Shown here one piece after another: positions 8,595 to 17,407 of a stretch of 64,000 nucleotides of DNA (its first letter is position 1; every line of letters begins with the position of its first letter). The notes beneath the pieces were generated by a model that had not been told where the DNA came from, ran no database searches, and worked only from the letters and a program-made list of their open reading frames with translations. The DNA is from WVYX01 sp039592335. Lineage in GTDB: Bacteria; Gemmatimonadota; Gemmatimonadetes; Gemmatimonadales; GWC2-71-9. Made by a program: the position numbers and the translations under genes. Where the stretch lies: contig JBDHBX010000010.1 of NCBI GenBank assembly GCA_039592335.1, forward strand, positions 37,339 through 101,338. Reading direction: 5' to 3'.

Positions 8595-9070
8595 TGATCG
8601 TGCACGTGGTCGCCGTGGGACGCGTCAGGGACGCGGCCCTGCGCGAGGCTTGTAACGCGTACGCCGCTCGCATCGGGCGTTACCAGCGCTTCGAGCTGCG
8701 CGAGGTCCGCGAGGCCGGCCGGAAGGAGCGCGACGGCGCGGCCGCGAGGCGGCTGGAGGGCCGGGCGCTGCTCGGCGCCGTGCCACAGGGCGGCCACATC
8801 GTGGCCCTCAGCCGGGGCGGCGAGGCGAAGACCAGCGAGGAGCTGGCCGGCCTGGTCGAGCGATGGAGGGAGCAGGCGCGCGACGTCGCCTTCGTCGTGG
8901 GAGGCGCCCACGGACTGGATCAAGTGGTGCTCGACCGCGCCCATCAGCGCTTGGCGTTGTCCGACATGACACTGCCCCACGAGCTCGCGCGCCTCGTCTT
9001 GCTGGAGCAGCTCTACCGCGCCATGACGATCCTTCGGGGAGAGCCGTACCACAAGGGACACCGGCCATGA
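8594..9070 (+). CDS. rlmH: 23S rRNA pseudouridine-1915 N3-methyltransferase RlmH
   Basis: RlmH is a small SPOUT-class methyltransferase that methylates pseudouridine 1915 of helix 69 in 70S ribosomes. The 158-residue product matches the usual length of about 155. The knotted SAM-binding region includes FVVGGAHG near residue 100. The C-terminus carries the conserved LPHELARLVLLEQLYRA and GEPYHK blocks that end nearly all RlmH proteins. Its stop overlaps the next ATG (ATGA). Confidence 0.95.
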   Translation: MIVHVVAVGRVRDAALREACNAYAARIGRYQRFELREVREAGRKERDGAAARRLEGRALLGAVPQGGHIVALSRGGEAKTSEELAGLVERWREQARDVAFVVGGAHGLDQVVLDRAHQRLALSDMTLPHELARLVLLEQLYRAMTILRGEPYHKGHRP

Positions 9071-9789
9071 CGGAGTGGTTCGAGCAGTGGTTCGGCGAGG
9101 AGTATCTGCGGCTCTACCCCCACCGCGACGACGAGGACGCCGAACGTCTCGCCACGCTGATCGAGCGTCACGTGCCGCTCGCGGGACGCCGGGCACTGGA
9201 CCTGGCCTGTGGGCCGGGGAGGCACGCCGCGCAGTTTGCTCGTCGTGGGGCGAGCGTTGTGGGGTTCGACCTCTCGATGCCACTCTTGAGCCGGGCGCGG
9301 CACCGACCGGGGCCGCCGCTGGACCTCGTACGGGGCGACATGCGGCGACTCCCGTTCCGCCCCGAGTCGTTCGACCTGGCGGTCAACTTGTTCACGAGCT
9401 TCGGGTATTTTGCGGACGACGCGCAACACGCCCAGGTACTGCGGGAGACGGCGGAGGTGCTCCGCTCGGGTGGCATGTTCGTGCTCGACTACCTCAACGC
9501 CGGGTTGGTGCGGGAGACGTTGGTGCCGCACGAGGAGCAGCAGGTCGGCGAGCAGCGCGTGGCGGTGGAGCGGCGCATCTCCGATGACGACCGCTTCGTG
9601 ATCAAGGAAATACATCTCGTGAACGACGGACGCAGCTTCGTGGAGCGGGTACGGCTCTTCGAGCGGGAGGAACTGGAAACCATGGTCGAGGGAGCGGGGC
9701 TCACCGTGCACACGCGGCTTGGGAGCTATACCGGAGCCGCGGTCGCTCCCGACGCGGCCCGGGTGATCCTGATCGCCCAGCGGTCATGA
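9067..9789 (+). CDS. Class I SAM-dependent methyltransferase, substrate unknown
   Basis: A 240-residue Rossmann-fold methyltransferase. Motif I is LDLACGPGRHA (about residues 44-54), the acidic end of strand 2 is VGFDLS (about 67-72), and motif IV is the FDLAVNLFTSFGYF region (about 103-116). This resembles the generic Methyltransf_11/25 families; no substrate-specific motif is recognised. It overlaps rlmH (ATGA) and bshC (ATGA), so it is probably co-translated with them. A link to bacillithiol or rRNA modification is only contextual. Confidence 0.8.
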   Translation: MTEWFEQWFGEEYLRLYPHRDDEDAERLATLIERHVPLAGRRALDLACGPGRHAAQFARRGASVVGFDLSMPLLSRARHRPGPPLDLVRGDMRRLPFRPESFDLAVNLFTSFGYFADDAQHAQVLRETAEVLRSGGMFVLDYLNAGLVRETLVPHEEQQVGEQRVAVERRISDDDRFVIKEIHLVNDGRSFVERVRLFEREELETMVEGAGLTVHTRLGSYTGAAVAPDAARVILIAQRS

Positions 9790-11327
9790 GCTTCACACTG
9801 GAGACCACGGCGACCGCGCCCGCCCCGGCGCTGGACGCCAAGGCACTCGCGGCCGCACGCAGCGTAACGCCGGACCCCCGGCTGCGGGAGGCGTGCGTCG
9901 CGCGCGCCGCCGGCGCCGACAACCTGGAGCGTCTGTTTGCCGAGGGGGGACTCTGCGTCACCACGGGACAGCAGCCCGGCCTGCTCACTGGCCCTCTGTT
10001 CACGATCTACAAAGCGCTCACGGCGATCGCGGTCGCGCGTGGCTTCGAGCAGTGCCTGGGCCGACCCGTCGTGCCGCTGTTTTGGGTGGCCGGCGACGAT
10101 CACGACTTCCTGGAGGCGAATCATCTCTACCAGCAGACCGCTGCCAATGAGGTGGAGCGGGTAGAGCTGCGCGCCCGCGCGCCCGAGGCACCGCTGCGTT
10201 CGCTCTACGAGGAGTCGCTGGGCCCCGAGATCCGAGGCGTCATCGACACCGTGCTTGCTGCCACGCCCGATTCGGAGTTCCGCGGCGACGTGGCACAGTG
10301 GGTAGAGCGGCACTACCGCGAGGAGCAGGACTTCGCGGGGGCCTTCGCGGAGGCCATGGCCGACCTGCTCGGTCCGCACGGACTCGTCGTGTTCCGTTCG
10401 ACCCACGCCGCGGCCAAGCAGGCGATGGGTCCGCACTTGCTCAGCGCGCTCCAAGGGGCCGCCGAGCTCGACCGCCGCATGGCGGAGCGCGCCACCGAGC
10501 TCCACGGCGCGGGACGACCGACGCCCGTTCCGGTAGGCGAGGGCGCCACTCTGGTGATGATCCAGGACAAGCAGGGGCGGGACCGCTTGGTCCAGGGCGA
10601 CGCCGGGTATGTCGCCAGGCGGACGGGGCACCACTGGAGCCTGGAGCAGCTGCGCGCCATCGCCGGAGACGATCCGCAGCGCCTCTCCCCCAACGTCTTG
10701 TTGCGGCCGGCAGTGGAGGCGGCCCTGTTGCCGACCCTCGCCTACGTAGCCGGTCCAGGCGAACTGGCGTATCTGCCGCAGTCCGATCCGGTCTACCGCA
10801 TGCTCGGGGTCACGCCACAGGCCGTCGTGCCGCGCTGGTCGGGACGGGTGCTGGAAGCGCGCGTGGCCAAGGTCCTCGCCAAGTACGGTATTGCCACCTC
10901 GGACCTGGCCGCTCCCGAAGGAGCGCTGGAGGCCTCACTCGTCCAGGGCGATATGCCCGAGGCCGCGCGGGCAGCGCTGGCGGCGCTGCGACAGAGCCTG
11001 CAGGAGCAGTACGGCCATCTCGAGGAGGCGGCCGCCGAGGTCGACACCACGATGCGCAAGGCCGTGCAGTCGGCCCGCAACAGTGCGCTGTCCGGCACCA
11101 CGCAGTTGGAGAAGCGGCTCGTGTCGCACCTCAAGAAGCGCAACGACATTGTCATCCAGCAGATCGCCAAGGCCCGCAACAGCCTGTTTCCCGCTGGTCG
11201 ACCGCAGGAACGGATGTTCAACGTGGTCCCCTACCTCGTGCGCTACGGGACGCCGTTCCTCGATGCCGCGCTCGAGGCGTGCGCGGAAGCCGTTCCCGCT
11301 CTTGATGGGACCACGCCCGACAGGTAG
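9786..11327 (+). CDS. bshC: Bacillithiol biosynthesis cysteine-adding enzyme BshC
   Basis: BshC joins cysteine to GlcN-malate in the last step of bacillithiol synthesis. The 513-residue protein has the family's strongest blocks: VTTGQQPGLLTGPLFTIYK (about 58-76), FWVAGDDHDF (about 99-108), and the C-terminal coiled-coil region (about 395-470) that mediates dimerisation. It implies that this diderm uses bacillithiol as low-molecular-weight thiol. BshA and BshB are not nearby; the GT4 gene at 38362 does not look like BshA. Start overlaps the methyltransferase stop. Confidence 0.92.
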   Translation: MSFTLETTATAPAPALDAKALAAARSVTPDPRLREACVARAAGADNLERLFAEGGLCVTTGQQPGLLTGPLFTIYKALTAIAVARGFEQCLGRPVVPLFWVAGDDHDFLEANHLYQQTAANEVERVELRARAPEAPLRSLYEESLGPEIRGVIDTVLAATPDSEFRGDVAQWVERHYREEQDFAGAFAEAMADLLGPHGLVVFRSTHAAAKQAMGPHLLSALQGAAELDRRMAERATELHGAGRPTPVPVGEGATLVMIQDKQGRDRLVQGDAGYVARRTGHHWSLEQLRAIAGDDPQRLSPNVLLRPAVEAALLPTLAYVAGPGELAYLPQSDPVYRMLGVTPQAVVPRWSGRVLEARVAKVLAKYGIATSDLAAPEGALEASLVQGDMPEAARAALAALRQSLQEQYGHLEEAAAEVDTTMRKAVQSARNSALSGTTQLEKRLVSHLKKRNDIVIQQIAKARNSLFPAGRPQERMFNVVPYLVRYGTPFLDAALEACAEAVPALDGTTPDR

Positions 11328-11336
11328 TATCGCCCC

Positions 11337-11633
11337 ATGATCTGGCCATTCGGGCTCGCGGTCCTCATCCTGGCACTCTTGATCCCCATTCTCGTGTTCG
11401 CGTTCGACGTACCACGACTGCGGAGGCGGGCGGAAGAAGCGGAACGGCTGGCCCCCGAGTGGGAGCAGCGGCTCGAGGAGCTCACCAAGCGGCTGACGGT
11501 GATCGAGGACGAGGTGGACGATCTCGGACGCGGCGTCGACACGCTGCGCGACGAGACCCAGTTCCTACAGCGCCTGCTGGAGGATTCCGAACCCCGCGAG
11601 CCACCCAACCGGCTCGCTCCGCCTAAGCCCTAG
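11337..11633 (+). CDS. Small membrane-anchored coiled-coil protein, unknown
   Basis: A 98-residue protein not assignable to a named family. Residues 3-23 form one hydrophobic membrane segment. Residues about 27-82 are highly charged with heptad-like spacing of Leu/Val and would form a coiled coil. The tail is Pro-rich. The topology resembles small scaffold proteins, but no function can be inferred. It lies nine bases after bshC and four bases before murJ, so it is expressed with them. Confidence 0.7.
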   Translation: MIWPFGLAVLILALLIPILVFAFDVPRLRRRAEEAERLAPEWEQRLEELTKRLTVIEDEVDDLGRGVDTLRDETQFLQRLLEDSEPREPPNRLAPPKP

Positions 11634-11637
11634 ACGC

Positions 11638-13170
11638 GTGGCATCCTCGCAGGGCCGTCTCGCGGCCCGGGTCGGCGCCGGGATTCTCCTCACCCGCGTC
11701 CTGGGGTTCGTCCGGGAGCGGGTCTTCGCGCACTACTTCGGCGACGGCGTATCCGCCGATGCCTTCCGCGCCGCGCTTCGAATTCCCAACGTCATCCGCA
11801 ACCTACTGGGGGAGGGAACGCTCTCGGCGTCCTTCATTCCCGTCTATGCCGGGATGATCGAGCGGGGCGAGACGGGCAATGCCAAGCGGGTCAGCTCGGT
11901 CATCGCGTCGGTGCTGGTGCTGCTCACCGCGCTGCTGGCGCTGGTCGGCATCGCGCTGGCCCCGGTAATCACCGACTTCGTCGCGCCGGGCTTTTCCGGG
12001 GCGCGACGCGATCTGACCGTCACGCTGGTCCAGATCATGTTCCCCATGTCGGGGATCATGATCCTCTCGGCATGGTGCCTCGGCATCCTCAACACGCACC
12101 GGCGGTTCTTCCTCTCGTACGCCGCGCCGGCGCTGTGGAACATCGCACAGATCGCGACCCTCGTGACCCTCGGCGGCATCCTCGCCGAGCTCAGGCTCGT
12201 GGTCGCGCTGGCCTGGGGCGCGGTCGCCGGCAGCCTGCTCCAGTTGCTGGTGCAGCTACCGGCCACACTCCGGCTCGTGGGCGGTGTCGGCTGGAGCCTC
12301 GACCTGAGCGCGCCGGGGGTGCGAACCGTGATCCGCCGCTGGATGCCGGTCATCGTGGGGGCGGGGGCGTACCAGATCTCTAGCATCGTAGACACGCAGC
12401 TCGCGTCGCTGCTGCAGCAGGGCGCCGTCGCCATCATGGGCTACGCCCAACTCGTCGCGATCCTGCCGGTCTCGCTCTTCGGGATCAGCGTCGCGGCCGT
12501 GGCCCTGCCGGAGCTGAGCCGTGACGTGGTGACCGACGACACGCGACTGCTCAAGGGCCGGCTGGGGGCGGGCACGAGGCGGATCGCCTACTTCGTGCTG
12601 CCGGCGGCCGTCGCGCTCGGCGCCCTCTCCCCGCAAGTCATCGGGGCGCTGTTCCAGACCGGGGCATTCGGGGCCACCCAGACGGCGATCGCAGCCGGGG
12701 TCCTGTCGGCCTACGCGATCGGCATTCCGGCGCAAGCGTCCCTCAAGCTGTTTGCGTCGGGGCACTACGCGCGCGGTGACACGAAGACGCCGGTGCGGAT
12801 CGGTGTCCTCTCCGTCGTGGTGTCGGCGGTCTCCGCCTACCTGCTCATGCAGCGGTTCGGACCGGCCGGGATCGCGCTCGGGGCAGCCATCGCCGCCTGG
12901 GTCAACTCCTCCCTCAACTTCGGTACCCTGTCACGCCGGGTGGGCCGCCTGCTGGACGCGTCGGAGCGCAAGGCGATCACCGTGTCGGTCGTCTCCACGG
13001 TACCTGCGTCGCTTGCCGGCGTCGGCGTGGCGCGCGCGCTGGCCGCTTCCCCCCTGTGGCTCTCCGCCGTGGCCGCACTCGCGGCGTTCTCCACCGTGTA
13101 CGGCGTGCTCACCCTGCTGCTGCGCCACCCCGAGGCGCAGCGCGTGTGGAGCTCCATCCGACACCGTTAA
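11638..13170 (+). CDS. murJ: Lipid II flippase MurJ
   Basis: MurJ (MviN, MOP superfamily) moves lipid II across the inner membrane for peptidoglycan synthesis. The 510-residue protein is hydrophobic throughout, with about 14 predicted membrane segments. The N-terminal signature is present: GFVRERVFAHYFG near residue 23, SADAFRAALRIPN, and NLLGEGTLSASFIPVY near residue 56. The essential Arg residues of the early helices are visible. Start is GTG 11638, four bases after the preceding stop. Confidence 0.95.
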   Translation: MASSQGRLAARVGAGILLTRVLGFVRERVFAHYFGDGVSADAFRAALRIPNVIRNLLGEGTLSASFIPVYAGMIERGETGNAKRVSSVIASVLVLLTALLALVGIALAPVITDFVAPGFSGARRDLTVTLVQIMFPMSGIMILSAWCLGILNTHRRFFLSYAAPALWNIAQIATLVTLGGILAELRLVVALAWGAVAGSLLQLLVQLPATLRLVGGVGWSLDLSAPGVRTVIRRWMPVIVGAGAYQISSIVDTQLASLLQQGAVAIMGYAQLVAILPVSLFGISVAAVALPELSRDVVTDDTRLLKGRLGAGTRRIAYFVLPAAVALGALSPQVIGALFQTGAFGATQTAIAAGVLSAYAIGIPAQASLKLFASGHYARGDTKTPVRIGVLSVVVSAVSAYLLMQRFGPAGIALGAAIAAWVNSSLNFGTLSRRVGRLLDASERKAITVSVVSTVPASLAGVGVARALAASPLWLSAVAALAAFSTVYGVLTLLLRHPEAQRVWSSIRHR

Positions 13171-13179
13171 CTTTCAGGC

Positions 13180-14985
13180 ATGCCGTCCGAGGCACTGGAA
13201 CGCAAGATCGCATCGCTCCCCGACCAGCCAGGTGTGTATCTCTGGAAGGGCGCACGGGGGGAGGTGTTGTACGTCGGCAAGGCCAAGCGCCTGCGACAGC
13301 GGGTGCGCAACTACTTCGGTGCCGACGCCGCCCGCGGACCCACGCTGCAGATGCTGCTGCGTCTCATTCGCGATCTGGACACCATCGTGGTCCCGTCCGA
13401 GTCGCAGGCACTCCTGCTCGAGAACAACCTGATCAAGGAGTACCGCCCGCGCTTCAACATCCAGTTGCGGGACGACAAGAGCTACCCACGCATCGCCGTC
13501 ACCCTGGGCGAGCCGTTCCCTCGCGTCTTGGTGGTGCGACACCTCGACGCCCCGGGGGCGCGCTTCTTCGGGCCCTACACCGACGTGGGCGTGCTGCGCC
13601 GCACCCTGCGCATCATCCGCCGCCTGTTCACGGTCCGCTCGTGCCACTACGCGCTCCCCGACGAGGCACCGGACCGGCCGTGCCTCGACTATCACATCCA
13701 TCGGTGTCTCGCACCCTGCGTCGGGTACCAGAGCGAGTCCGAGTACCGCCGCATGGTGGATGACGTCATCACGTTCCTCGAGGGAAAGACGGTAGAGGTG
13801 CGCACGCGGCTGCGGGAGCGGATGGAGGAGGCGTCTCGACGGCTGGACTACGAGCGGGCCGCCGAGATCCGCGACGCGCTGGCCTGGCTCGAGCAACTGG
13901 AGCAACCCCAGGCCGTCGAGTTCGTCGGCGGCAGGGACACCGACGCCATCGGCTTCGCCCGGGACGGCGACGACGCCGTCGGCGTCGTGCTGCGAGTGCG
14001 CAAGGGGAAGATCCTCGCTCGCGAGCAACGGTTCTACGAGAACCTCTCTGACGCACACGACGACGCGATCCTGTCGACCTTCCTGGTGGGCCACTACGTT
14101 CGGGGCGAGGGCCTCGCCTCCAAGGTGGCGTTGCCGTTCGCGCCGGCCGACTTGGAGGCTCTGCGTGAGCTGGCGCCGGACCGGCAGTGGAGTATTCCGC
14201 AGCGGGGCACCAACCAGCGCTTGGTGGCGCTGGCCGACCAGAACGCGCGGCACCTGCTGGAGAGCTTCAAGATCGAGTCGCTCGAGACCCACGAGCGCGT
14301 GGAGGACCCCGTGTATGCTCTGGGCCGGGACCTCGGGCTCACGGCGGTCCCACGCAGCTTCGTGTGCATCGACATCTCGACCAACCAAGGGCGCGATACG
14401 GTGGGCTCCCTGGTGTGGTTCGAGGCGGGGCGCCCCCGCAAGAACGACTACCGCCGCTACAAGGTCCGGGGACAGGAGGAGCAACAGGATGACTACGCTG
14501 CCGTGCACGAGGTGGTGACCCGGTTCGTCAGCCGCCGCAAGGAGGAGGACAAGCCGCTGCCGGACCTCATGGTAATCGACGGCGGCAAAGGCCAACTGGG
14601 CGCGGCGCACCAGGCCCTCGAGGAGCAAGGGCTCGAGGACCTTCCCCTCGCGAGCCTGGCCAAACGGGATGAGGAGATCTTCCTGGTGGGACGCAAGAAG
14701 AGCCTCAAGCTCGCCGCGCGGGCTCCGTCGCTGAAGCTGCTTCAGCGCGCACGGGACGAGGCTCACCGCTTCGCCGTCAGCTACAGTCGCAAGCGCCGGG
14801 CGGCGCGCACGGTCACTTCCGAGCTGTTGAACATCCCGGGAGTGGGGGAGAAGCGCCGCCGCCGGCTGCTCGAGCGGTTCGGGAGCCTGGCGGGTGTGCG
14901 GACCGCGACGCCGGAGGAGATCGCGGCCCTGCCAGGTTTCTCACTCAAACTCGCCGACCGTATCCTCGCCAACGTGAGACGCTAA
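13180..14985 (+). CDS. uvrC: Excinuclease ABC subunit C
   Basis: UvrC makes the two incisions in nucleotide excision repair. Domains in order are: a GIY-YIG nuclease (GVYLWKGA..VLYVGKA, about 17-40); a Cys-containing region (CHYALPDE..CLDYHIHRCLAPC, about 156-187) matching the reported Fe-S ligand area; a UVR segment (LDYERAAEIRDAL, about 223-235) that contacts UvrB; the RNase H-like 5' endonuclease (IDISTNQG near 397 and VIDGGKGQL near 466); and a helix-hairpin-helix tail (NIPGVGEKRRRRLLERFG, about 548-565). Length of 601 is normal. Its TAA overlaps the next gene's ATG by one base. Confidence 0.96.
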   Translation: MPSEALERKIASLPDQPGVYLWKGARGEVLYVGKAKRLRQRVRNYFGADAARGPTLQMLLRLIRDLDTIVVPSESQALLLENNLIKEYRPRFNIQLRDDKSYPRIAVTLGEPFPRVLVVRHLDAPGARFFGPYTDVGVLRRTLRIIRRLFTVRSCHYALPDEAPDRPCLDYHIHRCLAPCVGYQSESEYRRMVDDVITFLEGKTVEVRTRLRERMEEASRRLDYERAAEIRDALAWLEQLEQPQAVEFVGGRDTDAIGFARDGDDAVGVVLRVRKGKILAREQRFYENLSDAHDDAILSTFLVGHYVRGEGLASKVALPFAPADLEALRELAPDRQWSIPQRGTNQRLVALADQNARHLLESFKIESLETHERVEDPVYALGRDLGLTAVPRSFVCIDISTNQGRDTVGSLVWFEAGRPRKNDYRRYKVRGQEEQQDDYAAVHEVVTRFVSRRKEEDKPLPDLMVIDGGKGQLGAAHQALEEQGLEDLPLASLAKRDEEIFLVGRKKSLKLAARAPSLKLLQRARDEAHRFAVSYSRKRRAARTVTSELLNIPGVGEKRRRRLLERFGSLAGVRTATPEEIAALPGFSLKLADRILANVRR

Positions 14986-16148
14986 TGACACCCACGACCT
15001 ACACCTGGTCGCTCGCCTGTTCGTCCTGCTCCGAGACGGCCGACGCTGAGGGCCTTCCCACCGTGTGCCCCGAGTGCGGCGCCCCGTGGCTGGTGCGCTA
15101 CGCCGACCTCCCGGATCCCGCCGTGAAAGCCAAGCTCGCGGAGCGTCCCTGGTCGATGTGGCGCTACCGCGAGTGGCTTCCGCTGCTGGAGTCGGAGGAG
15201 CCCGTCACCCTGGGGGAAGGCTTCACCCCGCTACTGGAGACACCTCGCCTGGGCGACGCGCTGGGTCTCTCCGCGCTGTGGATCAAGGACGAGTCCAAGA
15301 ACCCCACCGGGTCGTTCAAGGCCCGCGGCCTCTCGGCCGCGATCACGCGGGCGAAGCTCGCTGGGGCACCCGGGTTCACCGTGCCCACCGCTGGCAATGC
15401 GGGCGTGGCCACGAGCGCCTATGGGCGCCGCGCCGGCCTTCCGGTCCGCGTGTTCGCGCCGCGCACGACGCCGCCGCGCATCCTGGACCAGATCCGCGTG
15501 TTCGGTGCTGAGCTGGAGCTGTTGGACGGGCACATCGGCGATTGCGGCAAGGCCGCCCGCGCGCACGCCGCGGCCCAGGGAGCGTTCGACGTTTCCACGC
15601 TGCGGGAGCCGTACCGCATCGAGGGGAAGAAGACCCTGGGACTCGAGATCGCGGAGCAGCTGGGCTGGCAGCTGCCCGACGTGATCCTCTATCCCACGGG
15701 GGGCGGCACGGGTCTGATCGGCATGTGGCTCGCATTCAGGGCGCTGCGCGAAGCGGGGTGGGTCAGTGGCCAGCCGCCGCGGCTCTACAGCGTGCAATCC
15801 ACGGGCTGTGCTCCCGTGGTGCGGGCGTTCGAGGCGGGCGCGGACCGAACCGAGCCGTGGGAGGACCCCGAGACGATCGCCTCGGGCCTGCGGGTGCCGG
15901 CCCCGCTGGGCGGACCGGTCATCCTGCGGGCGCTGGCGGAGACCGGCGGCCGGGCCGTGGCCGTGAGTGATGACGCCCTGGCGGCCTCGGAGCGGCGCAT
16001 GGCGGAGCTGGAGGGCGTGGACGCCTGCCCCGAGGGTGGCGCCACCCTTGCCGCGCTGGAGACGCTCCTGGCCGAGGGACACGTCCGGCGCGACGAATCG
16101 GTGGTGCTGTTCAACACCGGCGCCGGGTGGCTTTATCGACGGAATTGA
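14985..16148 (+). CDS. thrC: Threonine synthase
   Basis: A PLP enzyme that converts O-phosphohomoserine to threonine. The 387-residue chain begins with a rubredoxin-like zinc knuckle (Cys12, Cys15, Cys28, Cys31), typical of the plant/archaeal-type enzyme. The PLP lysine is Lys112 in NPTGSFKARG, and the phosphate-binding loop is GGGTGLIG near residue 242. Related beta-replacing enzymes such as diaminopropionate lyase or cysteate synthase are possible alternatives, but the zinc knuckle plus SFK motif favours threonine synthase. No thrA or thrB lies alongside. Confidence 0.88.
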   Translation: MTPTTYTWSLACSSCSETADAEGLPTVCPECGAPWLVRYADLPDPAVKAKLAERPWSMWRYREWLPLLESEEPVTLGEGFTPLLETPRLGDALGLSALWIKDESKNPTGSFKARGLSAAITRAKLAGAPGFTVPTAGNAGVATSAYGRRAGLPVRVFAPRTTPPRILDQIRVFGAELELLDGHIGDCGKAARAHAAAQGAFDVSTLREPYRIEGKKTLGLEIAEQLGWQLPDVILYPTGGGTGLIGMWLAFRALREAGWVSGQPPRLYSVQSTGCAPVVRAFEAGADRTEPWEDPETIASGLRVPAPLGGPVILRALAETGGRAVAVSDDALAASERRMAELEGVDACPEGGATLAALETLLAEGHVRRDESVVLFNTGAGWLYRRN

Positions 16149-17374
16149 TGGAAATTTACGGCTTACGGCCCCGACCGATGCGCATCGCAATTCTCGACCC
16201 GGCCGCCGGAATCAGCGGCGACATGACCCTGGGCGCCCTGCTCGACGGCGGCGTCGAGCGGGAGTGGCTGGAGACGCTTCCCGGCCGGCTCGGGTTCGCC
16301 TCGGTAGGCGTCACCGTGCGCCAGGTGGAGCGGGCGTCGGTGGTGGCGACCAAGGTCGATTTCGAGATCCCGAGCGGAGGACCGGGCGACGGGCACGGGC
16401 GCCACGTCGGTGAGCTGCTCGACCTGGTGCGCGCGGCCCCCGTTTCGGACACGGTCCGGGCCAAGGCGGCCAGGGCCTTCGAGCTGCTGGGCGAGGCCGA
16501 GGGGCGGATCCACGGGGTGGCACCCGACGCGGTTCACCTGCACGAGGTCGGCGCCGTGGATGCAGTGCTCGACATCGTGGGCGCCGTCGAAGGCTTCGAG
16601 CGCCTCGGGGTGGACGCCGTGTACAACCTCCCCGTGGCCGTCGGTGACGGCTGGGTGGAGGCGGCACACGGGCAGCTGCCGGTCCCGGCGCCGGCCACGG
16701 CGATTCTCCTGGAGGGGGTCGAGGTGCGGAGTGGGGGACCGGTGACCGGCGAGGCGACCACGCCCACGGGGGCCGCGCTGGTACGGGTCCTGTCAGAGGG
16801 CCCGCCACCGCCGCGCTGGCGCCTCGTTTCCAGCGCGTGGGGCGCCGGCGAGCGCGACCCGGCGCACTACCCGGGCGCGTTGCGACTGATGGTCGCCGAG
16901 GCGGCGGCCGAGGCAGGGGTCGTGGAGGTGATCGCGACGGACATCGACGACCTGGCGCCCGAATACGTGGAACCGTTGCGGGCGGCGCTGTTCGAGGCCG
17001 GGGCGGTCGAGTGCAGCGTCTGGCCTACACACGGCAAGAAGGGCCGCGTGGGCATGCGGCTCGAGGCGCTGGTCGCGCCGCAGCATGCCGACCGGGTGAT
17101 CGAAGCGCTGTTTGCGCACAGCACGACGGCGGGGATACGACGCTGGACGACAACCCGGGCCACGCTGGCACGACGCGAGCTCGTGGTGGAGCTTGATGGC
17201 AGCGCCCGGGTACGTATCAAGGTGTGGGACGGGCCATCGGGAACGCGGCTCAAGTCCGAGTACGACGACGTGGTGGCGGCGGCGAGTGCCCTGGGGCGCC
17301 CCGCCTTGGAGATTGCACGGGAGGCGGAGCGGCAAGCGGAGGCAGTGCTCCGCGCCGGCCAGCCCACCCCGTGA
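16148..17374 (+). CDS. larC: LarC-type nickel-pincer cofactor biosynthesis protein
   Basis: LarC inserts nickel into the pyridinium-bis-thiocarboxylate precursor of the nickel-pincer cofactor used by lactate racemase and related enzymes. The family signature is clear: the N-terminal DPAAGISGDM block, the HLHEVGAVDAVLDIVGA block near residue 143, VEAAHGQLPVPAPAT near 183, and the C-terminal ferredoxin-like domain with EVIATDIDDLAPE near 262. It is one uninterrupted frame, unlike Lactobacillus LarC1/LarC2. ATG 16148 overlaps the thrC stop (TGATG); an ATG at 16178 fits the conserved N-terminus equally well. larA, larB and larE are not in the window. Confidence 0.85.
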   Translation: MEIYGLRPRPMRIAILDPAAGISGDMTLGALLDGGVEREWLETLPGRLGFASVGVTVRQVERASVVATKVDFEIPSGGPGDGHGRHVGELLDLVRAAPVSDTVRAKAARAFELLGEAEGRIHGVAPDAVHLHEVGAVDAVLDIVGAVEGFERLGVDAVYNLPVAVGDGWVEAAHGQLPVPAPATAILLEGVEVRSGGPVTGEATTPTGAALVRVLSEGPPPPRWRLVSSAWGAGERDPAHYPGALRLMVAEAAAEAGVVEVIATDIDDLAPEYVEPLRAALFEAGAVECSVWPTHGKKGRVGMRLEALVAPQHADRVIEALFAHSTTAGIRRWTTTRATLARRELVVELDGSARVRIKVWDGPSGTRLKSEYDDVVAAASALGRPALEIAREAERQAEAVLRAGQPTP

Positions 17375-17407
17375 GTGAGCGATAGGTCAATGCAAGGAGC
17401 GAGGGTG

